Source: an uncultured Cellvibrio sp. (GTDB taxonomy: Bacteria; Pseudomonadota; Gammaproteobacteria; Pseudomonadales; Cellvibrionaceae). From it: a stretch of 33,622 nt of DNA. Position 1 is the stretch's first letter; each line of letters opens with the position of its first letter. The position numbers and the translations under genes are program-made. Of the stretch, positions 1-6,472 are shown in pieces. Location: the NCBI GenBank assembly GCA_946481735.1, contig CAMLOU010000032.1, forward strand, positions 1-33,622, read 5' to 3'. The notes beneath the pieces are model-generated. The model saw nothing but the letters and a program-made list of their open reading frames with translations, did no database searches and was not told the DNA's origin.

Positions 1-335
1 AGACCGTCAAACTGCACCATATTGTCTGCCTGGGCAGTCAGAAGGCTGTTGGTGTTATTGATCGCCATGCCTTCAATCCACATGCGGCTGAAGCGGCGAA
101 TCATCATGCCGTCTGGATTTACAATCTTGAGTTCCATTCTCATGGCCGAATTGCTGTTGATCAGCGTATCTGCATCATCCGTTAAGGTTTCCGAATAGAT
201 TGCACCGATAAATTGCTCGTTACCCAGCTCCTGGTGCAAGGCCAGGCCATTGAGCAAGGGCTCCGCCTGGGCATACGAGCAAAAGAGAATGAAAAGCGCA
301 GATAAATAGTCAGGTATTCTTGGTTTTAGACGCAT
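1..335 (-). CDS. Secreted protein of unknown function, 3' end beyond the left edge (possible chalcone-isomerase-like fold)
   Basis: An open frame starts at ATG 335 and runs leftward off the window, giving about 111 residues. The first 24 residues look like a Sec signal peptide: basic start (MRLKPR), hydrophobic core (ALFILF), and a cleavage site after SYAQA. The mature part begins EPLLNGLALHQELG and contains a Y-rich strand (FIGAIYSETL) followed by MRMELKIV and RRFSRMWIEG. That layout resembles the secreted bacterial chalcone-isomerase-like (Chalcone_3) family, but this is from memory of the pattern and is uncertain. The gene diverges from the cyclic-nucleotide-binding gene at 694. No function should be assigned from this fragment. 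Confidence 0.6.
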   Translation of the reverse strand, partial: MRLKPRIPDYLSALFILFCSYAQAEPLLNGLALHQELGNEQFIGAIYSETLTDDADTLINSNSAMRMELKIVNPDGMMIRRFSRMWIEGMAINNTNSLLTAQADNMVQFDG

Positions 336-693
336 AGGGTTACATCTCTGAATTATTTTTTATGAAATAAACCGACGAAAATAAAGGGAGAGCATAGATT
401 CACTTATAAGCTCTCCGGCAGTATGTCAGGTATAAAAGTATAGTACAGAAAGTGGGTCGGATTGAACTTTGGCCGCCAGCTCTGCGGCAGCAAATACTAC
501 TCTACAGAAAAATAGCGCTACTGCAAGCCAGGGTATCCTTGTCCTGTTTACCGGCCCAGATAATTCGCTTTCGGTTAATCATCTCGTGCCGTAATGTACT
601 AATATGTAGCAAAGTCCAGTTGAGCGTCCCGACCTCGGCTCGGTTGAGCATCATTAATTGTGTTGTAACTTGGTTGTTTACTCAGGATAGGAA
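336..693. other. Divergent intergenic region with a hairpin and no convincing gene
   Basis: This 358-base gap separates the minus-strand secreted protein from the plus-strand cyclic-nucleotide-binding gene. It holds a hairpin at 387-416 (listed separately). A minus-strand -10-like TATACT (complement of 438-443) would start a leader for the secreted protein. GTTGAGC occurs twice near 623 and 648, about 25 bases apart. An 83-codon frame at 452-703 has no family-like sequence and overlaps the next gene, so I do not call it. Confidence 0.5.
387..416 (-). promoter_or_regulatory. Leader hairpin followed by a T-rich stretch (minus strand)
   Basis: GGAGAGC (387-393) and GCTCTCC (410-416) form a 7-bp stem around a 16-base loop. 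Read on the minus strand the hairpin is followed by CTTTATTTTCG, and the start codon of the secreted protein lies about 50 bases further on. It could be an attenuator or a protein-binding site in the 5' leader. A chance inverted repeat is also possible. Confidence 0.3.
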
Positions 694-1380
694 ATGGAAA
701 TAAAACCGCTGCACAAGTTTCCCAGAGATACGCTTGAACAGCTGTTGTCGGGGATCTCATTCTTTAAGGCAGTTAAGCAGCAAGACTCCTGGCAATATGA
801 GTTGTTACTCCAGTCCTCACGCATTATTTCTTACATTCCCGGCGAAATTGTACTAAAACGGGGCGATACAGATGATTGGCTCTATTTCTTGCTGAAAGGT
901 CGTCTGGCTGTGTATGTCGATGACCTGGGGCGTGGCGAGTTAGTGAACTACGTGACGCCCGGCGAGGTGTTCGGTGATCTCGCACGCTTGGTAGGACAAC
1001 CGCGTACCGCGACCGTGATCGCTGATGAAGCAAGTCGACAGTCCGTGGTCTTCGCAATGGATTGTAGTATTTTCGATGACCTTTCCTCTAACCGTCCTAT
1101 TACCCTTCAGACCAAATTAATTTATTACCGCAATACGGTGCATAACTTACGATGGAAGCTGGAGGTTTACAGGGCGCAACACTTACAACACGAGTTGGCC
1201 AATCGCCACCGTCAGGTCCGACTATATGCGGGTATAAAGGATACCCGGGAAGAACTGGTATCGCTCCATGAACAAGCCAAGGCATTGGCTCTTTTGTTGC
1301 TGGAGTGGAACACCGAATTCGGAGCACCAATGGACTCCGCCGTCGCTGGAGCTAATGTCCATCAATCGTTGGATAAGTAG
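694..1380 (+). CDS. Cyclic nucleotide-binding domain protein without a DNA-binding domain
   Basis: The 228-residue protein has a CRP/PKA-type cyclic-nucleotide-binding fold at about residues 40-140. Visible landmarks are PGEIVLKRGDTDDWLYFLLK, then a phosphate-binding cassette FGDLARLVGQPRTATV (residues 93-108). In CRP the matching cassette uses Glu, Arg and Ser; here the acidic residue is Asp95, Arg104 is kept and Thr105 follows. After residue 140 the sequence is helical and charged and shows no helix-turn-helix, so it is probably not a CRP-type transcription factor. ATG 694 follows an AGGATAGGAA Shine-Dalgarno region. The next gene downstream is a c-di-GMP-type PilZ protein, so a signalling role is plausible. 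Whether it binds cAMP, cGMP, c-di-GMP or nothing cannot be told here. Confidence 0.8.
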   Translation: MEIKPLHKFPRDTLEQLLSGISFFKAVKQQDSWQYELLLQSSRIISYIPGEIVLKRGDTDDWLYFLLKGRLAVYVDDLGRGELVNYVTPGEVFGDLARLVGQPRTATVIADEASRQSVVFAMDCSIFDDLSSNRPITLQTKLIYYRNTVHNLRWKLEVYRAQHLQHELANRHRQVRLYAGIKDTREELVSLHEQAKALALLLLEWNTEFGAPMDSAVAGANVHQSLDK

Positions 1381-1530
1381 TTAATAACCCCTCTTTAGTA
1401 CTTCCACATAAGCAATCGGCTACTTTATTTCTGGCTACGCACTGTGCCAGAGAGGCTGCTAGACTATTTATCGATACCCATTTTGATTACAGTGTGCAGC
1501 GCCGGTTGCTACTGCAGGTTAATGCTACCC

Positions 1531-2211
1531 ATGAAATTTGAAGATTTGAAATTAACATACGGTTATCCCTTGCAGTTGCAAGTTAACAACAGTGCGGGCC
1601 AACCGGAGCGCTTCTCGTGCCGTCTTATTGGTTGTATGCCTGGACGGAGTATTCTGCTATCGGTACCACGGGCATCCGGCAAGCTATTGCGTTTCAGGGC
1701 CGGCCAAAAAATGGTTGTTCGGATGATGGTTGATAACGGGATAGGTCTCTTTGCAAGCGTTGTCGAAACACAAACAGCAGAACCTTATCCGATCTTGCAC
1801 GTGAATTACCCGGAACAAGTGAGCTTTAAAGGAATACGGGGGGCAACAAGAGTTAATGTAGACCTGCCTATTCAGGTGAAAAACCTTAGCGTCATTAACG
1901 AAGAAGTGATGAAAGGAACGATTGCAGACATCAGTATTTCTGGGGCTCGTATGGAATTATTGGAGCCGGTAGGGGAAATCGGTGACAAGATAAGGATCAA
2001 TGCCCGGGTGACCATCCTGAATATGGTTCGCGAGTTAATGGTGGATGCGATTATTCGGTCAAGGCTTGAGCGAAGTACCCAGGAAGCTGACAAAAACTTA
2101 CCTGCAGTTTACGGCGTGGAGTTTACCGAGGAGGACGAAGAAAAGCGTTTGCTGTTATGCGCCTATGTATTTGGGCAAATTGTAGACGAACAGCAATTAA
2201 CCCCGGCGTAA
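1531..2211 (+). CDS. YcgR-like PilZ-domain protein (predicted c-di-GMP receptor)
   Basis: The product (226 residues from ATG 1531) has two halves: an N-terminal YcgR/PilZN-type beta domain (about 5-95) and a C-terminal PilZ domain (about 100-215). The c-di-GMP-binding residues of PilZ are present: RGATR (R103 and R107, the RxxxR motif) and DISISG (D133, S135, G138, the DxSxxG motif). Proteins of this layout typically bind c-di-GMP and slow flagellar rotation or alter surface behaviour in the cytoplasm. I chose ATG 1531 because the family usually starts close to this MKFEDL segment. The open frame extends back to GTG 1444 and ATG 1522, neither with a better ribosome site. The gene ends just before a strong terminator at 2229-2270. 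Confidence 0.82.
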   Translation: MKFEDLKLTYGYPLQLQVNNSAGQPERFSCRLIGCMPGRSILLSVPRASGKLLRFRAGQKMVVRMMVDNGIGLFASVVETQTAEPYPILHVNYPEQVSFKGIRGATRVNVDLPIQVKNLSVINEEVMKGTIADISISGARMELLEPVGEIGDKIRINARVTILNMVRELMVDAIIRSRLERSTQEADKNLPAVYGVEFTEEDEEKRLLLCAYVFGQIVDEQQLTPA

Positions 2212-2228
2212 ACCGGTATTGCATCGCC

Positions 2229-2270
2229 GGAAAAGAAAAAGGCGCTCATTTGAGCGCCTTTTTCTTTTCC
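2229..2270. terminator. Bidirectional rho-independent terminator
   Basis: A perfect 20-bp inverted repeat (2229-2248 against 2251-2270) with a 2-base centre. The inner stem is GGCGCTCA/TGAGCGCC, flanked by A-rich and T-rich arms, so either strand gives a GC stem followed by a U-rich run. It lies between the convergent PilZ and histone-like genes and can end both. Confidence 0.92.
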
Positions 2271-2287
2271 AAACCCGAAGTGACTGA

Positions 2288-3142
2288 TTAAGCGGTCACA
2301 GCAGGAGTGGCAGCCTTGGGCTTGCGGCCACGTTTTGCAGGCGTTGCACCGGCAACAGCTGCTTTCTTCGCGGCAGGCTTTTTCTTGGCTACAGCTTTTT
2401 TCGCAGCCTTTTTGGCAGGTGCTTTTTTGGCTACAGCTTTCTTCGCGGCGGGCTTGGCAGCCGCCGGAGCAGCTTTCTTGGCTGCGCGAGGAGCTTTTTT
2501 AGCGGCGGCTTTTGAGCGTGCAGAGGCTTTTTTGGCTGCAGCTTTAGCGCGTGCAGCAGCTTTTTTCTCAGCGGCTTTCTTCTTGGCTGCAGCTTTTTTG
2601 GCAGCTACTTTGGCTTTGGCAGCGGCTTTTTTCGCGGCCAGTTTGGCTTTAGCGGCAGCTTTCTTTTCAGCTACTTTAGCTTTAGCGGCAGCTTTCTTGG
2701 CAGCCAGTTTGTTTTTAGCGGCAGCTTTTTTAGCGGCAGCTTTCAAACGCTTGGCAACCACTGCTTCAGCTTTGGCAACAGCCTTGTCATGCGCAGCGGC
2801 CATTTTGTTAGCAGATTTAACGGCGGCAGCTTCTTTTTTCGCATTGGCAACCGCTTGTTTGGCAGCAGCAGCAGCTTTTTTGGCGCTTGCAAGTTCTGCT
2901 TTAGCGGCAGTGACTTGTTTTGCAGCAGCCGGGGTCTTCTTCTTGGAAGCAGCAGCCAGTTTGCTTTGAGCAGATTTTACCTGGGCAGATGCTTTGGCAG
3001 CGTCTTTAGACAGTGCCGAAACTTGTTTTTGGAGATCAGCAGCTTGAGCGACACGCGCTTTTGCCAACTGGGCCTTCAATTGAGCTAATTGCTGTTCTAA
3101 ATTTGCAACAGCATCAACCGCTTTTGATTTACGTGCAGCCAT
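2288..3142 (-). CDS. Lys/Ala-rich histone H1-like protein (AlgP-like) with an AT-hook-like tail
   Basis: The 284-residue protein is almost entirely Ala and Lys. Residues 8-65 form a predicted coiled coil (VANLEQQLAQLKAQLAKAR). Residues about 130-220 are tandem ten-residue units of the type AKKAAAKAKV, and 220-262 are KKAPAKKAA-like repeats as in eukaryotic H1 tails. The C-terminus carries KRGRKPKA (R271-P275), an AT-hook-like minor-groove motif. Pseudomonas AlgP/AlgR3 has a comparable Lys/Ala/Pro tail and is linked to alginate control and nucleoid binding. A DNA-compacting role is inferred from composition. ATG 3142 is preceded on its strand by AAAGGAAA at good spacing. The gene ends at the bidirectional terminator. 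Confidence 0.82.
   Translation of the reverse strand: MAARKSKAVDAVANLEQQLAQLKAQLAKARVAQAADLQKQVSALSKDAAKASAQVKSAQSKLAAASKKKTPAAAKQVTAAKAELASAKKAAAAAKQAVANAKKEAAAVKSANKMAAAHDKAVAKAEAVVAKRLKAAAKKAAAKNKLAAKKAAAKAKVAEKKAAAKAKLAAKKAAAKAKVAAKKAAAKKKAAEKKAAARAKAAAKKASARSKAAAKKAPRAAKKAAPAAAKPAAKKAVAKKAPAKKAAKKAVAKKKPAAKKAAVAGATPAKRGRKPKAATPAVTA
2488..2752 (-). repeat. Degenerate 30-bp tandem repeats encoding H1-like decapeptides
   Basis: This part of the histone-like gene is built of about nine 30-base units, each encoding a decapeptide close to AKKAAAKAKV. Units differ at third positions and at the V/L/E/N substitutions, so the array is old rather than freshly expanded. Such arrays can gain or lose in-frame units by recombination. 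Confidence 0.75.
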
Positions 3143-3945
3143 GGTGTGTTTCCTTTATTGTTTTCGGAAAGAGTTTATAAAACGGATTAAAACTTCCAAC
3201 ACGCATAAGTTAAAACTTTATGGAAAAAATTCAAGTTTTTTGAAGAGTTTTGACGGAAAAAATGTGTTTTTTTTCTATTTTTTATCAAAAATGACCTGCC
3301 GCAACCTTCGAACAGAACAAATTTTTGTGTTTTTTCAAAAAGCGTAACTCTATCGGTGTTTTATCTTCGGTTAAAAATTTACGGAGCTGCCGGTCAAAAC
3401 TTCCCCTTTTTTGAATTGCTGCGAGCTGAATTTTTTACACAAAGACACTTTGCCTGGTGTGAATGATGAACAGGTCTTTAATTTTAATGAGTAAGCGAGT
3501 GAGGTATTTCTGATGGGATAAAGTGAAAGCATTCGAGCTTGAAGGGTTAAAAAAGTGTTCTTTTGCTCCCTGATCCAAATCGCATGCACTCGTGCTGTTA
3601 GCGGCAACCAGGTTCTGTGAAGACTTTTCAGGCATGCGCGCCTGAATCTGATGTCTGGAAAAACGCATTTCGATCTGCATCGTTGGTGTACTTCTCTTCA
3701 GAAAAGTTTCAGTGCCTGCCTGTGCGGCAGTATATCTCTCTCTCCAATGATGCATCCTTCCCAATAGGTGCAACTCTCAAATAGATATCCATCGCCCGTG
3801 AGCTTTCGGTGCTGCTGATATGTTTGCTTGGCGCCGCTAAAAAGACATGGTGTGACGCCGTGAACTTTTAATATGCTGTTTGTATAAACAGTATTTTGTC
3901 GGATAATGGTGTTTTTCACCGGTTATTAGCTCGTTGAGGCCTTCG
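3143..3945. other. Gene-free 0.8-kb intergenic region, AT-rich on the left
   Basis: The region separates the divergent histone-like gene and dinB. About 3165-3330 is strongly AT-rich, with repeated A- and T-tracts (for example GGAAAAAAT at about 3222 and again at about 3255), which may bend DNA and includes the histone gene's promoter. A 7-bp hairpin TTCAGGC/GCCTGAA occupies 3627-3646 without a T-run. The right end holds the dinB promoter and LexA box. Short minus-strand frames (3435-3773, 3371-3607) lack family-like sequence and are not called. An unannotated small RNA cannot be excluded. Confidence 0.6.
3876..3891 (+). promoter_or_regulatory. LexA (SOS) box upstream of dinB
   Basis: The site is CTGT-TTGTATAA-ACAG, an exact match to the CTGT-N8-ACAG core with an AT-rich centre. 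A -10-like TATAAA (3883-3888) lies inside it, with GTGAAC (3860-3865) 17 bases upstream as a weak -35, so LexA bound here would block polymerase. It is 54 bases before the dinB start. Control of dinB by LexA is well established in E. coli. Confidence 0.88.
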
Positions 3946-5007
3946 TTGCGAAAAATTATCCACTGCGATGCCGATTGCTTTTTTGCTGCGATAGAAATGC
4001 GTGATGATCCTTCGTTACGCAATCTGCCTATTGCTGTAGGTGGTGGGGCGGATAAGCGCGGAGTAATTTCCACCTGTAACTACGAAGCGCGCCGATATGG
4101 AGTACATTCGGCAATGCCATCCGCAACGGCTCGCCGGTTGTGCCCGGATTTGATAATTCTGCCGCACCGGATGGATGTGTATCGCGAAGTATCCCTCCGC
4201 ATGCGCCATATTTTTTATGAGTACACAGACCTGGTCGAACCATTGTCGTTGGATGAGGCATTTCTTGATGTCACAGATTCGCCCTACTGCGATGGCAGTG
4301 CAACGAGAATTGCACAGCTCATCCGTAGTCGAATCGAACAAGAATTGGGAATTACCGTTTCTGCCGGGGTCGCGCCGAACAAATTTCTGGCTAAAGTGGC
4401 CAGCGATTGGAAAAAGCCGAACGGCTTGTTTGTTATCACGCCGGCGCAAATCGATCACTTTGTGCAACAACTGCCGGTGCGTAAGATCCACGGGGTCGGC
4501 AAGGCCACTGCAGCACGGCTGGCACAATTGAATGTGAAAACCTGCGGTGACCTGCAACGGTTTTCGGTGTTTGAGTTATGTCAGCGGTATGGTCAGTTTG
4601 GCCAACGGCTTTATGATCTCAGTCGAGGACGGGATGACCGCCAGGTGATTCCCAGCCGAAGGCGCAAGTCACTCAGTGTTGAACACACCTACCCTCAGGA
4701 TTTGCCCGATCTGTCTTGCTGCCTGCATCAATTTCCTGAGTTGCTGCAAACCTTGGCAAGCCGGTTGCGGCGTCTGGAGGACGACTACCAGGTAGTGAAA
4801 ATATTTGTAAAGCTTAAATTTACGGATTTCACCAGTACGACCATCGAGCGGGCGGGGCAATCGTTAAGCATGGCTGACTATCAGGCATTGTGTTCCCAGG
4901 CCTTTGAGCGCGGTAACCACCGCCCTGTCAGGCTGCTGGGGGTGGGGGTGAGGTTCGTTGACTTGCGGGAGGACCAGGCGTACTACCAACTGGATTTATT
5001 CGATTAG
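3946..5007 (+). CDS. dinB: DNA polymerase IV (Y-family translesion polymerase)
   Basis: The 353-residue product aligns in numbering with E. coli DinB. The palm has D8 (HCDADCFFAAIE) and the catalytic pair D103/E104 (SLDEAF), with F13 as the likely steric gate. A helix-hairpin-helix region (VRKIHGVGKATAARL) is followed by the little-finger domain (SLSVEHTY onward). The protein ends YYQLDLFD, a near-ideal QLxLF beta-clamp-binding peptide. I chose TTG 3946, which gives MRKIIH exactly as in E. coli and is preceded by GAGG at 3936-3939 with 6-base spacing. A TTG at 3934 would overlap that ribosome site. The LexA box upstream predicts SOS induction. No partner gene shares its transcript clearly. 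Confidence 0.95.
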   Translation: MRKIIHCDADCFFAAIEMRDDPSLRNLPIAVGGGADKRGVISTCNYEARRYGVHSAMPSATARRLCPDLIILPHRMDVYREVSLRMRHIFYEYTDLVEPLSLDEAFLDVTDSPYCDGSATRIAQLIRSRIEQELGITVSAGVAPNKFLAKVASDWKKPNGLFVITPAQIDHFVQQLPVRKIHGVGKATAARLAQLNVKTCGDLQRFSVFELCQRYGQFGQRLYDLSRGRDDRQVIPSRRRKSLSVEHTYPQDLPDLSCCLHQFPELLQTLASRLRRLEDDYQVVKIFVKLKFTDFTSTTIERAGQSLSMADYQALCSQAFERGNHRPVRLLGVGVRFVDLREDQAYYQLDLFD

Positions 5008-5156
5008 AGGGAACTTGAAGAAAAACAAGGGCTCTATGGCCAGATCCGCCGGGTGTGCCCCATAAACTGTCAGCCAGGTGGCGCAGGCCTTTTGGCCGGG
5101 TTTCATGCCAATAAAGCATTAGTCATTCGCCCCGGAAAACTGATAAGATTGTCGCC

Positions 5157-5185
5157 TTGCTGTGCCTGCGCGGCATCTATATAAC
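5157..5185 (+). promoter_or_regulatory. Putative sigma70 promoter of exbD
   Basis: TTGCTG (5157-5162), a 17-base spacer and TATAAC (5180-5185) precede the gene. A ten-base direct repeat ATAACACTAG at 5181-5190 and 5197-5206 overlaps the -10 and runs into the Shine-Dalgarno. No experimental support is visible. Confidence 0.42.
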
Positions 5186-5219
5186 ACTAGCAATACATAA
5201 CACTAGAGGAGTAATCGCG

Positions 5220-5633
5220 GTGAGCCGAAGAAAAAAAGGCCGTAGTGCTGACGAGTCTAACGATATCGACCTGACCCCCATGCTGGACGTGGTCTTTATC
5301 ATGTTGATCTTCTTTATCGTAACCGCTTCGTTTGTTAAAGAAATCGGTATCGATGTCAATATCCCGGAAGATAACAACAACCCACCACCACCAGATGCCC
5401 CTCAGAATATTCTCGTGCGCATCACCGCTGACAACCAGATTTGGATGGAAGATCGCCGTGTAGATGAGCGCGCTGTGCGTTCAAACATTGAGCGTATGCG
5501 TGCTGAGTTGCCCAAGGCAACGGTGATTATTTCTGCTGATCCTAAAGCACACGCAGGCACTTACGTGCTGGTTGCCGATGCGGCGCGCGAAGCCAATGCC
5601 CCGAATGTTGTACTGGCCCCGATGAAACAGTGA
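5220..5633 (+). CDS. exbD: ExbD/TolR-family biopolymer transport protein
   Basis: The 137-residue inner-membrane protein has a short basic cytoplasmic N-terminus (MSRRKKGRS), one transmembrane helix at about 21-40 (MLDVVFIMLIFFIVTASFV), and a periplasmic domain ending NVVLAPMKQ. Asp23 in DLTPMLDVV matches the membrane Asp essential for proton-driven energy transfer in ExbD and TolR. With an ExbB-type channel it would energise TonB or a TonB-like protein. No exbB or tonB lies nearby, so it appears as an orphan copy whose partners are elsewhere. GTG 5220 has AGGAG at 5206-5210. An upstream frame to 5157 would run through the promoter. The DNA before it is a 149-base spacer from dinB, and the gene ends at a strong terminator. 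Confidence 0.88.
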   Translation: MSRRKKGRSADESNDIDLTPMLDVVFIMLIFFIVTASFVKEIGIDVNIPEDNNNPPPPDAPQNILVRITADNQIWMEDRRVDERAVRSNIERMRAELPKATVIISADPKAHAGTYVLVADAAREANAPNVVLAPMKQ

Positions 5634-5651
5634 TGGATGCTGGTTAAAAAA

Positions 5652-5685
5652 GCCCCGGTGTTGCGCAACACCGGGGCTTTTTTTT
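5652..5685. terminator. Bidirectional rho-independent terminator
   Basis: A perfect 26-base palindrome at 5652-5677 (arms GCCCCGGTGTTGC/GCAACACCGGGGC) is flanked by a run of A on the left and T on the right. It lies between the converging exbD and the YbaK-family gene and should stop both transcripts. Confidence 0.93.
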
Positions 5686-5696
5686 AGCTGGTGTAT

Positions 5697-6248
5697 TCAC
5701 ATTCCACCCATGCGTAAGTCCTCCAGCGTGAGTGAAACCTTGGTGCGTCTGCTTTTTTCCCGCTTTTTCAGGCGGACTCTTTCTGTGCTGAAGTGATCGT
5801 GTAGCTTATCTTGCATTAGCCTGGAGAATTGGCTTTGCTCCAGGCAAATCAAATGTCGATGATCTCCCGCTTCAATAAACACCATGGGTGCCTGCATTAA
5901 CTCATCATCCCAGATGACGTCCAGGCCATAGGCTTCGCCCAATGCCGGTACCGCCCCGGCGGCGCAGTCGCGAAAGATATCGTGCAATTCGTCTTCGTCA
6001 ACCAGCTCCATGTGGCGATCAAAAATTTGATTAAGCGTGTGGCGGAGAATCTTGTTGCGTGACGGCAGCACGCACAGGGTGTAGTGGAAATCTTCATCAC
6101 GTACCAGCACAGCTTTAGCCAGGCTGGTCTCATCAATATGCGCAATGCGTGCGGTATTAAAAGATCCTTCGCTGTATTCATGTTCCAGAAGTGTGAAATT
6201 TACGCCTTTGGTTTTCAGGTACTTCTCAACGCTAGCAGCAACACCCAT
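5697..6248 (-). CDS. YbaK/ProX-type aminoacyl-tRNA editing domain protein
   Basis: Residues 1-150 of this 183-residue protein match the YbaK/EbsC deacylase fold: an N-terminal helix (ASVEKYLKTKG), the core Lys in SLAKAVLVRDE (Lys45), and the family loop GAVPALGEAYGLDVIWDD (98-115). Relatives hydrolyse mischarged tRNAs such as Cys-tRNA(Pro) or Ala-tRNA(Pro) in the cytoplasm; the substrate here cannot be read from sequence. Residues 150-183 are an extra basic tail (VRLKKREKSRRTKVSL) that could contact RNA. ATG 6248 has GGAG about 8 bases upstream on its strand. It is transcribed alone, between its own promoter region and the shared terminator. Confidence 0.83.
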   Translation of the reverse strand: MGVAASVEKYLKTKGVNFTLLEHEYSEGSFNTARIAHIDETSLAKAVLVRDEDFHYTLCVLPSRNKILRHTLNQIFDRHMELVDEDELHDIFRDCAAGAVPALGEAYGLDVIWDDELMQAPMVFIEAGDHRHLICLEQSQFSRLMQDKLHDHFSTERVRLKKREKSRRTKVSLTLEDLRMGGM

Positions 6249-6421
6249 AAGACAATCTCCAGAGTGCGAACGAGATACGAGTGGGTGAGGGATATTTGCT
6301 CACCATTAACCGAAGTATATGTGTCGTTTCAGGGGTGCGATGGAAACTTTTTAAAGGTAAATGGGATTCTTTATACGATTTGGATCTTTTGCAAAGCAGC
6401 GAAGAGTTTTTGATGGGGGAT

Positions 6422-6453
6422 AAAAAAAGCCGCCAGCCTATGGCCGACGGCTT
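6422..6453 (-). terminator. Rho-independent terminator of the aminotransferase gene
   Basis: On the minus strand AAAGCCG pairs with CGGCTTT, with an inner GGC/GCC pairing and two mismatches, and a run of seven T follows. It begins 20 bases beyond the aminotransferase stop codon. Confidence 0.75.
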
Positions 6454-6472
6454 TGAACTGCATGATCAGCTG

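Noticed and set aside
452..703. 83-codon frame before the cyclic-nucleotide gene
   Set aside because: No motif, no good ribosome site, and it overlaps the real start at 694.
2307..2969. 220-codon plus-strand frame opposite the histone-like gene
   Set aside because: It is a complement of Ala/Lys repeat codons, giving an Ala/Phe/Leu-rich artefact without a ribosome site of its own.
3435..3773. 112-codon minus-strand frame in the dinB upstream gap
   Set aside because: Competing frames overlap it on the same strand and the composition is not protein-like; no ribosome site is convincing.
5086..5097. GGCC-TTTT-GGCC hairpin after dinB as a terminator
   Set aside because: Only a 4-bp stem with no T-run after it; too weak to call.
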